NCBI RefSeq assembly: GCF_027532185.1
Contig: NZ_JAPZSV010000002.1
Location: 248,001 to 312,000, forward strand
DNA from: Hylemonella sp.
Lineage (GTDB): Bacteria > Pseudomonadota > Gammaproteobacteria > Burkholderiales > Burkholderiaceae_C
Direction: 5' to 3'
DNA: 64,000 nucleotides
Made by a program: the position numbers and the translations under genes. Under the pieces are notes generated by a model. It searched no databases, was not told the DNA's origin, and worked only from the letters and a program-made list of their open reading frames with translations. Below, piece after piece: positions 12,691 to 22,099 of the stretch; position 1 is the first letter of the stretch; each line of letters starts with the position of its first letter.

Positions 12691-13998
12691 ATGCTCTACC
12701 AGCTTTATGAAGCCCAGCGCTCCCTGATGGAGCCCTTCGCCGATCTGGCTCAGGCCACGGCCAAGGCCTTCAACAACCCGCTCTCGCCCCTGGCCCACCT
12801 GCCCTATGCCCAGCGCATGGCCGCCGGCTATGCCCTGCTGCACCGGCTGGGCAAGGACTACGAGAAACCCGAGTTCGGCATCCGCACCGTGGGCGTGGAC
12901 GGCGTCAACGTGGCCATCCATGAACGCGTGGAACTCGACAAGCCCTTCTGCGAGCTACGCCGCTTCAAACGCTTCTCCGACGACCCGGCCACCCTGACGC
13001 GACTCAAGTCCCAGCCGGTAGTGCTCATCGTGGCGCCGCTCTCGGGTCACTACGCCACGCTGCTGCGCGACACCGTGCGCACCATGCTCAAGGACCACAA
13101 GGTCTACATCACCGACTGGAAGAACGCGCGCATGGTGCCGCTGGCGCAGGGCGAGTTCCACCTCGATGACTACGTGAATTACGTGCAGGAGTTCATCCGC
13201 CACATCCAGCACGAGTACGGCAACTGCCACGTCATGAGCGTGTGCCAGCCCACGGTGCCCGTGCTGGCGGCCATCTCGCTGATGGCCAGCCGCGGTGAAA
13301 CCACGCCCCTGTCCACGACCATGATGGGCGGCCCCATCGATGCACGCAAGTCGCCCACGGCCGTCAACAACCTGGCCATGACCAAGAGCCACAGCTGGTT
13401 CGAGCACAACGTGATCTACCGTGTGCCCAGCAACTACCCTGGCGCCGGACGCAGGGTCTATCCCGGCTTTCTGCAGCACGCGGGCTTCGTGGCCATGAAC
13501 CCGGAACACCATGCCCAGAGTCACTACGACTTTTTCGAACACCTGATCAAGGGCGACGACGCCAGCGCCGAAGCCCACCGCCAGTTCTACGACGAGTACA
13601 ACGCCGTGCTCGACATGGACGCGGACTATTACCTCGAGACCATCAAGACTGTGTTCCAGGACTACAGCCTCGTGCACGGGACCTGGGACGTGAAGAACCC
13701 GGACGGCGAGGCCGAACGCGTGCGCCCGCAGGACATCCAGACCACAGCCCTGCTCTCGGTCGAAGGCGAGCTTGACGACATCTCTGGCTCGGGTCAGACG
13801 CGCGCCGTGCACGATCTGTGCTCCGGTGTGCCGGCCAAGCGGCAGCGCCACTACGAAGTCCAGGGGGCGGGCCACTACGGCATCTTCTCGGGCCGTCGCT
13901 GGCGCGACCTGGTCTATCCCGAGGTGCGTGATTTCATCCGCGACCACGACACGCCGATGAAATCCGGCGGCCGCAAGAGCGCCCGATCCGCGGCCTGA
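12691..13998 (+). CDS. phaZ: Intracellular poly(3-hydroxybutyrate) depolymerase
   Basis: A 435-residue granule-associated depolymerase of the Ralstonia PhaZ1 type, which mobilises stored PHB. The nucleophile sits in HVMSVCQPTVPVLAA, where a cysteine (C185) replaces the serine of a lipase box, as known for PhaZ1. Candidate acid and base residues are in EGELDDISG and GAGHYGIFSG. There is no signal peptide, consistent with an intracellular enzyme. The ATG at 12691 has GGGAG five bases upstream. Longer in-frame extension overlaps the divergent dioxygenase and is unlikely. The gene shows the organism can store PHB. Confidence 0.92.
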   Translation: MLYQLYEAQRSLMEPFADLAQATAKAFNNPLSPLAHLPYAQRMAAGYALLHRLGKDYEKPEFGIRTVGVDGVNVAIHERVELDKPFCELRRFKRFSDDPATLTRLKSQPVVLIVAPLSGHYATLLRDTVRTMLKDHKVYITDWKNARMVPLAQGEFHLDDYVNYVQEFIRHIQHEYGNCHVMSVCQPTVPVLAAISLMASRGETTPLSTTMMGGPIDARKSPTAVNNLAMTKSHSWFEHNVIYRVPSNYPGAGRRVYPGFLQHAGFVAMNPEHHAQSHYDFFEHLIKGDDASAEAHRQFYDEYNAVLDMDADYYLETIKTVFQDYSLVHGTWDVKNPDGEAERVRPQDIQTTALLSVEGELDDISGSGQTRAVHDLCSGVPAKRQRHYEVQGAGHYGIFSGRRWRDLVYPEVRDFIRDHDTPMKSGGRKSARSAA

Positions 13999-14033
13999 AC
14001 CAGCGGGGAAGGCCGCGGGATAATCGGGTCGAC

Positions 14034-14693
14034 ATGCCCGCGACCGTTGCCCAGATCCTCGACGCCCTGCCCCAGACCCAGTGCACGCGCTGTGGCTACC
14101 CGGACTGCGCGGCCTATGCGCAGGCCATCGCCGACGGCCAGGCGGCCATCAACCAGTGTCCGCCCGGCGGCGCCGAGGGTGTGGCCCGGCTGGCGGCACT
14201 GACCGGCCAGCCCGCGCAGCCGCTCAACCCCGCCTGCGGTGCCGAGGGCCCGATGACGGTGGCCGTGATCGACGAGGACTGGTGTATAGGCTGCACGCTC
14301 TGCCTCAAGGTCTGCCCCACGGACGCCATCCTGGGCGCCAACAAGCGTATGCACACGGTGATCGAGCCCTGGTGCACCGGCTGCGAACTCTGCATCCCCG
14401 TCTGTCCGGTGGACTGCATCCGCATGGAGAACGTCAGCGGCGAACGCACCGGCTGGGCCGCCTGGTCGCAGCCGCAGGCTGACACGGCCCGGCGGCGCTA
14501 CGACTTCCATGTGCTGCGGCTGCAGCGTGATACGGCAGAGACCGCCATCCGCCTCGAAGCCAAGGCCCAGGCCAAGCTGGCCGACCTGCCAGCCCACAGC
14601 CTGCACACCGACCCAGCGGTACTCGAGAAGAAACGTGCCGTCATCGAAGCGGCGCTGGAGCGCGCCCGGGCGCGCCGTCAGGTCAGCCGCTGA
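14034..14693 (+). CDS. RnfB-like soluble ferredoxin (4Fe-4S)
   Basis: A 219-residue protein resembling RnfB/RsxB without the N-terminal membrane helix. Near the N-terminus is the Fes (PF04060) motif CTRCGYPDC...INQCPPGG. Two ferredoxin motifs follow, CIGCTLCLKVCP and CTGCELCIPVCP, giving ligands for three [4Fe-4S] clusters. The C-terminal third is a charged helix. It stands alone: no rnfA, C, D, G or E is adjacent. The role is therefore electron transfer of unknown partner, not necessarily the Rnf pump. It lies 35 bases after phaZ on the same strand. Confidence 0.85.
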   Translation: MPATVAQILDALPQTQCTRCGYPDCAAYAQAIADGQAAINQCPPGGAEGVARLAALTGQPAQPLNPACGAEGPMTVAVIDEDWCIGCTLCLKVCPTDAILGANKRMHTVIEPWCTGCELCIPVCPVDCIRMENVSGERTGWAAWSQPQADTARRRYDFHVLRLQRDTAETAIRLEAKAQAKLADLPAHSLHTDPAVLEKKRAVIEAALERARARRQVSR

Positions 14694-14823
14694 CCAGGGC
14701 GCGACGCACGGCAAGCGGTCTAGCGTGAAAAAGAACCGCTAGTTCTTGCCCGTGGCCCATGAGGGTCTGCTATCGTCGTATCAGGGTCGCAAAGACGTAT
14801 GCCCGATAGAGAGCTCTCGCGCC

Positions 14824-17800
14824 ATGAGTCACGGTTTGTCCAAGATACGGCCTCAACTCCTGCTTGAAGTCGTCCTGATCGTCTGCGTTACGCAAGCGCT
14901 TGTGGCTTACGGGACGCTCCAGATTCCCTTGGCGCTGGATATCCTGTCAAAAGCGATGCTTCACCTCGCTGGGCTCGGCCTGCTGGCAGCGCCCCTGCTG
15001 GTCTGGCGCTGGCGCGTTCATGTGCGGACAACCGACGTGCCGCAGATCGCCGACTCGCTCAGGCACAGCGCCGCCTTTCGACGCGCGTGGTTAAGCAGTG
15101 TCGCCATCTTCACGGCGGGCGCCCTTTTATCCCTGGGTCTGGCACGCAGCATCTGGGCTGACGCGTACCAGGAAGGCGAAGAACGCTACCAGAGACGGGT
15201 CAAACAAGCGGAATCCAACCTGCGGATCGCCTTTGAGAAAGCTGAGTCGGGCTTGCAGGGTTTGATCGGTATCCACGCCGCGGATGGTCAGTTTGACAGG
15301 GAGCTGTTCCGCAAGTTTTGGGAAGCCCGGGGCTACACACGAGATTTCCCGGGCATCAGGGGGTTCGGCTACATCGAACGTGTCCCCCGTGACGCGCTCG
15401 GAAGCTACCTGCGGCAGCAGCGGCGAACGAACCTGCCAGACTTTCAGCTCAAGACCAGCGGCAATGCGCCAGATCTCTTCGTTATCACACTGCTTGAACC
15501 GGTGCAAAGCAATGCGGCTGCGATCGGATTGGATATCGGTAGTGAGCCGGTGCGAAGGGCAGCCGCCGAAAAGGCGATCCGTACTGGCAAGGCCACACTG
15601 ACTGGGGCCATCACGCTTCTGCAGGATAACCTGCGCCGTCCGGGCTTTCTGCTACTGGCTCCCTTGTACGCCGGAGGTCGCATTCCCGACAGCGTTGAGG
15701 AGCGCATCGCACTGCACGTCGGCTTCGCATACGCACCGATCATTGCCCAGGACGCCATGAGCGTCTTCGAGTCCCTGTCCGCGCGCGATCTGACGTTGCA
15801 GGTCCATGCTCTGGGTGTCGCTGGCGACAAGACGCTGGTGTACCAGACCACGGCAACACCCACGGACCCATCGGATAAGAGGCCGAATGCCGGAGGTGGA
15901 CGCCATCGTGCCGAAGTATCTTTCACCATCGCCAACCAGCCCTTTACTCTGTCGTCTCGCAGTACCGCAGCATTCGACGCAACCACCGACGAGAACCACG
16001 CCTTGCTGGTCGCTAGCACCGGCCTCTTGATCAGCGCTCTGATCGCGCTCACCTACTGCCTGTTGGGTACAGCCCGCCTGCGCGCGGAGCAGCTGGCGCA
16101 AGACTTGACGGTCGAACTGCAGCGCCTGTCCTCCATCGCGCAGCGCACCCGGGACGCCGTGATCATCACCGACGAGTCTGGAAGGATCACGTGGACGAAT
16201 GAGGCGTTCACCCGGGTGTCGGGCTACTCCGCGGACGAGGCGCGGGGCCTCAAACCTGGGGCCCTGCTGCAGTCAGACCGGACCGACCCGGCCACCGTCG
16301 CCACGCTGTCCCAGCGGCTGTCCCGGCGCGAGGCCTGCCACGTCGAGATCCAGAATCGCCACAAGGACGGATCACATTACTGGCTGGAGCTCGAGATCCA
16401 GCCCATCACCGACGCCCTTGGGCAGTTCAGTGGCTACATGGCGGTGGAGCGAGACATCACCGAGCAGCGTGCCGCCCAGGACCGCGAACGCCAGTACACC
16501 GAGCAACTCGCCGCGGCCCTGCGCGAGACCGAGGCCTTGATGAGCACCATCAACGCCCACGCTATCGTCTCCGAGGCTGGTCGTGACGGGCGCATCACGC
16601 GCGCCAACGACGCGTTCTGCAAGATCAGCGGTTACAGCCGTGAGGAGCTGCTGGGCCAGGACCATCGCATCGTGAACTCGGGGACGCACGACCGCGCCTT
16701 CTGGGTCGGGATGTGGCGCCAGATCTCCCGGGGCCAAGCATGGCGCGGGCAGATCTGCAACCGAGCCAAGGACGGTTCCTTGTATTGGGTGGACAGCATC
16801 GTGGCGCCTTTCACGAATGCGAATGGGGAGATCGAGCGCTACGTATCGATCCGATTCGACATCACAGCGGCACGGGCCGCCGAGATGGCGCTGGCGCGCG
16901 AGCGTCAGCGCCTGGAGAACACGCTCGAAGGTACCCGGGTTGGCACCTGGGAGGTCAACCTGCGGACCGGCGAGAGCCGCATTGACGAGCGCTGGGCCAG
17001 CATGCTGGGTTACACGCTGGAAGAGCTCACGCCGATGACCTACGAACGCTGGAAAGCGCTGATCCACCCTGAAGACGAGAAGCGATCGGCATCCCATCTC
17101 AAGGAGTACCTGCTTGGGCGGCAGGACTACTACGAGATGGAGTGGCGACTGCGGCACAAGAGCGGCGAATGGCTCTGGATTCTGTCGCGTGGTACGGCGT
17201 CGAAGCGGCTGGTGGACGGCCAGGTCGAGTGGATGGCGGGTACGCACATGGACGTCTCCGAACGGCACCAGCTCCAGGACGAGGTTTCGCGTCGGAATCA
17301 GCTCATGTCCGTCATCATCGAGAACCTGCCTGGCGGACTGAGTGCTTTCGATGCCGATCTGAATCTGATCCTCAAGAACTCCAAGTTCGGAGGGCTGCTG
17401 GAACTGCCTGACACCCTGCTGGAAGCCTCTCCGGCGACCTTTGAGAGCATCATCCGACACAATGCCGGGCGTGGCGAATACGGACCGGGCGATCCGGACC
17501 GTATCGTGGCCGCCATCGTCGAGCGAGCACGGCACCCGGTTCCCCACGTGATGGAACGCACCCGCCCCGACGGGACGGTACTGGAAGTCCGAGGCCTCCC
17601 GCTGCCCGGCGGGGGCTTCGTGACCACCTACACGGACGTTACCGAGCGCAAGCGCCTGGAGCAGGCGCTGCGCAAGAGCGAGGAGATGCTGGAGCGCGCC
17701 GGCCAGGTCGCGGGCATCGGCGGCTGGTCGCTCGACCTCGCTACCAACGAAGTCTATTGGAGCCAGCAAACCCGTCGCATCCACGAAGTGCCGGACGGCT

Positions 17801-20800
17801 ATGTCCCATCGCTAGAGCATGCCCTGTCCTTCTATACGCCGGACTCCGCAGCGGCCATGAAACGTGCGGTGGAGCGGGCCATCCAGGAGGGGGCGGGCTT
17901 CGACGTCGAGACAGAGCTCACCACGGCGACAGGCCGCAAGATCTGGGTGCGCTCCGTGGGCGAGGCCGAGTTCGTCAACGGCAAGGCCGTGCGGCTGATC
18001 GGCGCCTTTCAGGACATCACCACACGCCGTAACCTGGAGCGGCGTGTACGCGAGCAGAATCAGCTGCTCACCGCGGTGCTTGAGAACATGCCCGGCGGGC
18101 TGGCGGCCTTCGACCGGGACCTCATGCTCATCATGCGCAACCGGCAGTTCGGCACCTTGCTTGACTTCCCCGAGTCGATCTTCGAGCGAGAACCTGTGCG
18201 CTACCAGGACCTGGTCCGCAACGAAGCCGAGCGCGGCGAGTTCGGCGCAGGAGATGTCGAGGACATCGTCGCCAGGGCGGTGAAATCGCTGGAACGACCG
18301 CGGGAAAGGATCTTCGAACGGGTGCGGCCCAATGGCCAGACCCTGGAAGTCCGGGCACAGCCCATGAGCGGCGGCGGTGTGCTGTACATGATGATCGACG
18401 TGACCGCGCGCAAGCTCGCCGAGCGTGAGGCCCACCATGCCGATGAAATGCTGCGCCAGGCCATCAACACGCTGGATGAAGCCTTTGTCATCTATGACGA
18501 CCAGGACCGCCTGCTGATCTGCAACCAGCGCTATCGCGATACCTACCCCATTGCAGCGGTGGTGATGAAGCCTGGCGCGACCTTCGAGGAGATCATCCGC
18601 TACGGTGCCGAGCGCGGTGAGTACACCGCGGCGATTGGAAGGGTGGATGAATGGGTCGCCGAGCGCCTGGCGCAACATCGACAGGCCAACACCGACCTGG
18701 TCCAGGCGTTAGGCGATGGGCGCTACCTGCGCATCGTGGAGCGCAAGACCTCCGACGGCTACATCGTCGGCTTCCGCATCGACATCACGGACTTGGTGCG
18801 CTCGCGCAACGAGGCCGAGCAGGCCAACCGGGCGAAGAGCCAGTTCCTGGCCAATATGAGCCATGAGATCCGGACGCCGATGAACGCCATCCTGGGCATG
18901 CTCAGCCTTTTGCAGCGCTCGACCCTCACACCGCGCCAACAGGATTACGTGTCCAAGACCGAGGGGGCGGCCCGCTCCCTGCTGGGCCTGCTCAACGACA
19001 TCCTCGACTTCTCCAAGGTGGAGGCCGGCAAGATGGCCCTGGAAGCAGCCCCCTTCCAGGTCGAGACTTTGATGCGGGATCTGGCGGTGATCCTTTCGGC
19101 CAACACGGGCGACAAGACCATCGAGGTGCTGTTTCAGATCGACCCGCAGGTCCCCGCCACCCTCGTTGGCGACAGCCTGCGCCTCAAGCAGGTCCTGATC
19201 AACCTGGGCGGCAATGCCATCAAGTTCACCGAACATGGGACAGTGTTCGTGCAGATTGCCGTGACAGACCGACAGCCAGGGCGGGTGACGCTTGATATCA
19301 GCGTCCAGGACACGGGTATCGGCATCGCACCGGAGCACCTGGAACGTATTTTCGAAGGCTTCTCCCAGGCCGAGGCTTCAACCACCCGGCGCTTTGGTGG
19401 CACAGGCTTGGGCCTGGCCATCTCGGCCCGACTGGTACAACTCATGGGCGGCCAACTGCAGGTCGAGAGCACACCAGGGATCGGTAGCCTGTTCCATTTC
19501 CAGATCCAGCTGCCAATCGCCGGGGCAGACGCTCTGCCGCTGATCGCGCCGCCCGCCCAGACAGCGCTGCGACAACTGGAGGTGCTCTTCATCGACGACA
19601 ACGATACCGCCAGGGTTGCGCTGAGGGCCATGGCACTGCCCATGGGCTGGCAGGTCGATCTGGCCGCCAGCGGCAAGGAGGCGCTGGCCATGATCGACGC
19701 GCGCCGGGCGCGTGGCGCACCGCCCTACGACGCCGTCTTCGTGGACTGGCAGATGCCCGGGATGGACGGCTGGGAAACCAGCCTGGCGATCCGACAGCGG
19801 GCTGGTCCCGGACGGTCCCCCCTGTTGATGATGGTGACAGCGCACGGTCGGGAGACGCTGGCGCGCAGACCCTCGGAGGAACAGGCCCTGCTGGACGGCT
19901 TTGTCGTCAAACCTGTGACGCCTTCCATGCTGCTTGACGCCGTCCAGGACGCCCGCCGGGGCCCGGTAGGGGCTGCGGCAGAGACCCTGCCGCGGGGCTT
20001 GGCCGGACGTCTGACGGGGATGCGGATCCTCGTCGTGGAGGACAACAAGGTCAACCAGCAGGTCGCGCAAGAGCTGCTGGAGCGCGAGGGCGCGCTGATC
20101 GGTCTGGCGGACAACGGGGCCTTGGGCGTCCAGGCCATTGCGCAGGCGGATCCGCCCTGGGATGCCGTCCTGATGGATGTTCAGATGCCGGTGATGGACG
20201 GCTATACGGCGACGCGCCAGGTCCGCGAGACGCTGAAGCTGCTCAAGCTGCCCATCATCGCCATGACGGCCAACGCCATGGACAGCGACCGTCAGGACGC
20301 TTACGCAGCGGGCATGAATGCCCATATCGGCAAGCCGTTCAGTCTGGACGCCTTGGTCACGCTACTGGTGGAGCACACCGGCCATCGCCCCCCCAAGGCT
20401 GCTACACCCGCGCGCGCTGCGCCGAAAGGCGCGGCCGATTCCTTGCCGCTGCAGAACGGCCCGTCCGGCCAACACGCCATCGACATTGACGGCACCCTGC
20501 TGCGCCTGGGCGGCGACCAGACTCTGTTAAGGATAGTCCTCGAAACCTTCGTTCGGGATCTCCCCGCGCAGGGCAGCCGTCTCCACAAGTACTTGCAGGC
20601 AGCGGAGATCCCGGAGGCACGACGACAGATGCACTCGCTCAAAGGTTCTGCCGCAACGGTCGGCGCAAAGGCCTTGTCCGATCTGGCGGCCGAGCTCGAA
20701 CGGCGCATCGACGCGGCGCAGGGCGTCGCTGCCGACGAGGCGGCTGAAATCGTCGCGCGGCTGAGCGATGCATGCGAGCTTGTCACCATGGACGTTCACC

Positions 20801-21072
20801 GGGTGCTCGCCCTCCTGCGTCACCCAACGCGACCGCAGACGTCTGCGCCGCCGGCCCTGGACGCTTCTGCACTGACCGATGAGCTGCGGGAACTGCAGGC
20901 GCTGCTGCGGCGCTCGGACATGGACAGCCTTGAGGTACACGCAAGACTTCAGGAGCGCCACCCGGGTCTGCCCGATGAGCTCCGCAACCCGCTGAGCGAG
21001 GCGATTGCCGAGCTGGACTTCCAACGTGCCGCAGAGTTGTGCGACGAGCTGATCAACCGCTACACTGAATAA
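14824..21072 (+). CDS. Giant CHASE-multi-PAS hybrid histidine kinase with two receivers and Hpt
   Basis: A 2,082-residue hybrid sensor kinase. Two N-terminal membrane helices (about residues 10-60) and another near 75-105 precede a periplasmic CHASE-type domain (about 112-385). A further helix follows at about 392-415. Seven PAS domains occupy about 434-1323; the fourth, sixth and seventh are PAS_7 type and share motifs such as ENLPGGLSAFD and ENMPGGLAAFD. Then come HisKA with H1347 in MSHEIRTPMNA, HATPase (DTGIGI, GGTGLGLAIS), two receivers (D1641, D1785) and Hpt with H1937 in MHSLKGSAATVG. A TTG 26 codons upstream is a poorer start than this ATG. The gene is probably co-transcribed with the diguanylate cyclase 18 bases downstream. 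Confidence 0.92.
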   Translation: MSHGLSKIRPQLLLEVVLIVCVTQALVAYGTLQIPLALDILSKAMLHLAGLGLLAAPLLVWRWRVHVRTTDVPQIADSLRHSAAFRRAWLSSVAIFTAGALLSLGLARSIWADAYQEGEERYQRRVKQAESNLRIAFEKAESGLQGLIGIHAADGQFDRELFRKFWEARGYTRDFPGIRGFGYIERVPRDALGSYLRQQRRTNLPDFQLKTSGNAPDLFVITLLEPVQSNAAAIGLDIGSEPVRRAAAEKAIRTGKATLTGAITLLQDNLRRPGFLLLAPLYAGGRIPDSVEERIALHVGFAYAPIIAQDAMSVFESLSARDLTLQVHALGVAGDKTLVYQTTATPTDPSDKRPNAGGGRHRAEVSFTIANQPFTLSSRSTAAFDATTDENHALLVASTGLLISALIALTYCLLGTARLRAEQLAQDLTVELQRLSSIAQRTRDAVIITDESGRITWTNEAFTRVSGYSADEARGLKPGALLQSDRTDPATVATLSQRLSRREACHVEIQNRHKDGSHYWLELEIQPITDALGQFSGYMAVERDITEQRAAQDRERQYTEQLAAALRETEALMSTINAHAIVSEAGRDGRITRANDAFCKISGYSREELLGQDHRIVNSGTHDRAFWVGMWRQISRGQAWRGQICNRAKDGSLYWVDSIVAPFTNANGEIERYVSIRFDITAARAAEMALARERQRLENTLEGTRVGTWEVNLRTGESRIDERWASMLGYTLEELTPMTYERWKALIHPEDEKRSASHLKEYLLGRQDYYEMEWRLRHKSGEWLWILSRGTASKRLVDGQVEWMAGTHMDVSERHQLQDEVSRRNQLMSVIIENLPGGLSAFDADLNLILKNSKFGGLLELPDTLLEASPATFESIIRHNAGRGEYGPGDPDRIVAAIVERARHPVPHVMERTRPDGTVLEVRGLPLPGGGFVTTYTDVTERKRLEQALRKSEEMLERAGQVAGIGGWSLDLATNEVYWSQQTRRIHEVPDGYVPSLEHALSFYTPDSAAAMKRAVERAIQEGAGFDVETELTTATGRKIWVRSVGEAEFVNGKAVRLIGAFQDITTRRNLERRVREQNQLLTAVLENMPGGLAAFDRDLMLIMRNRQFGTLLDFPESIFEREPVRYQDLVRNEAERGEFGAGDVEDIVARAVKSLERPRERIFERVRPNGQTLEVRAQPMSGGGVLYMMIDVTARKLAEREAHHADEMLRQAINTLDEAFVIYDDQDRLLICNQRYRDTYPIAAVVMKPGATFEEIIRYGAERGEYTAAIGRVDEWVAERLAQHRQANTDLVQALGDGRYLRIVERKTSDGYIVGFRIDITDLVRSRNEAEQANRAKSQFLANMSHEIRTPMNAILGMLSLLQRSTLTPRQQDYVSKTEGAARSLLGLLNDILDFSKVEAGKMALEAAPFQVETLMRDLAVILSANTGDKTIEVLFQIDPQVPATLVGDSLRLKQVLINLGGNAIKFTEHGTVFVQIAVTDRQPGRVTLDISVQDTGIGIAPEHLERIFEGFSQAEASTTRRFGGTGLGLAISARLVQLMGGQLQVESTPGIGSLFHFQIQLPIAGADALPLIAPPAQTALRQLEVLFIDDNDTARVALRAMALPMGWQVDLAASGKEALAMIDARRARGAPPYDAVFVDWQMPGMDGWETSLAIRQRAGPGRSPLLMMVTAHGRETLARRPSEEQALLDGFVVKPVTPSMLLDAVQDARRGPVGAAAETLPRGLAGRLTGMRILVVEDNKVNQQVAQELLEREGALIGLADNGALGVQAIAQADPPWDAVLMDVQMPVMDGYTATRQVRETLKLLKLPIIAMTANAMDSDRQDAYAAGMNAHIGKPFSLDALVTLLVEHTGHRPPKAATPARAAPKGAADSLPLQNGPSGQHAIDIDGTLLRLGGDQTLLRIVLETFVRDLPAQGSRLHKYLQAAEIPEARRQMHSLKGSAATVGAKALSDLAAELERRIDAAQGVAADEAAEIVARLSDACELVTMDVHRVLALLRHPTRPQTSAPPALDASALTDELRELQALLRRSDMDSLEVHARLQERHPGLPDELRNPLSEAIAELDFQRAAELCDELINRYTE

Positions 21073-21090
21073 CACCTGATTGATTCACTG

Positions 21091-22089
21091 ATGGTCATGT
21101 CTCAAGGCCCCCTGGGCCCCTTCTCCTCGCTTTCGGGCCGCAAACCCTGCCTGCTGGTGGTGGACGACCAGCCGATGAACATCCAGATCATGCACCGCGT
21201 CTTTGCGCCGGACTGCCAGATCCTGATGGCCACCAGCGGCGAGCAGGCCCTGAGAATCAGCGCAGAGCAGCAGCCCGATCTCGTGCTGCTCGACATCGAA
21301 ATGCCCGGGATGAACGGCATTGAAACCTGCCGCCAGCTCAAGGGCAGCGAGATCACACTGGACATCCCGGTCATTTTCGTGACCGCCAGTACGTCGCCTG
21401 AGCAGGAGACCGAGGGACTGGAAGTCGGTGCGGTGGACTTCATCGCCAAGCCGATCAACCCCCCGGTTCTCAGGGCGCGGGTTCGGACCCACCTGCTGCT
21501 CAAGCAGCAATCCGATCTGCTGCGCAGCATGGCGTACCTCGACGGTTTGACCGGCATCTACAACCGTCGATACTTTGACGAGCAGCTGGAGCGTGAGTGG
21601 GCCCGGGCACGGCGCGCGCGAACCGAACTGGCCTTGCTGATCGTCGACGTCGACGACTTCAAGGCCTACAACGATCAATACGGCCACCAGGCAGGCGACC
21701 GCTGCCTGAAGGAGATCGGGGCGGTGCTCAGGAGCAGCGTGAAGCGCAGCACGGACATCGTGGCCCGTTACGGTGGGGAAGAATTCATCTGCCTGCTTCC
21801 CGACACCTCCTTCGAGCAGGCCCACACGCTGGCGAACCGTCTGGAGCAGGCGGTGCGTGAACGTGCGATACCGCACCAGGCATCCCGCGCCGCGCAGGTC
21901 GTCACGGTCAGCATCGGATTGGCGGTGACAGCCGATCACGATGCCAGTGCAGCCGAACTCGTGGCACTCGCGGACCAGCAGCTCTATCTTGCCAAGTCGA
22001 TGGGGCGCGCCAGGGTCTGCGGCGCCCTTCTCGGCGACATGACGCCAGCGCCCGGCGGGACATCGGCGCCCCCGCCGAACCGGGCCTAG
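21091..22089 (+). CDS. Response regulator diguanylate cyclase (REC-GGDEF)
   Basis: A 332-residue PleD-like response regulator. The receiver (about residues 18-140) has PCLLVVDDQPMN, the phospho-aspartate in LVLLDIEMPGMNG, and the conserved lysine in DFIAKPIN. The GGDEF domain (about 155-315) carries RYGGEEF, an active-site form. An inhibitory I-site RxxD (RSTD) lies five residues before it. It should make cyclic di-GMP when phosphorylated, probably by the preceding kinase through its Hpt domain. A second ATG two codons downstream is an equally good start. Confidence 0.92.
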   Translation: MVMSQGPLGPFSSLSGRKPCLLVVDDQPMNIQIMHRVFAPDCQILMATSGEQALRISAEQQPDLVLLDIEMPGMNGIETCRQLKGSEITLDIPVIFVTASTSPEQETEGLEVGAVDFIAKPINPPVLRARVRTHLLLKQQSDLLRSMAYLDGLTGIYNRRYFDEQLEREWARARRARTELALLIVDVDDFKAYNDQYGHQAGDRCLKEIGAVLRSSVKRSTDIVARYGGEEFICLLPDTSFEQAHTLANRLEQAVRERAIPHQASRAAQVVTVSIGLAVTADHDASAAELVALADQQLYLAKSMGRARVCGALLGDMTPAPGGTSAPPPNRA

Positions 22090-22099
22090 ACCTTCATGG

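Noticed and set aside
14720-14742. Inverted repeat CTAGCG...CGCTAG before the giant kinase gene
   Set aside because: Six-bp arms with an 11-base loop and no T-run; may be chance.
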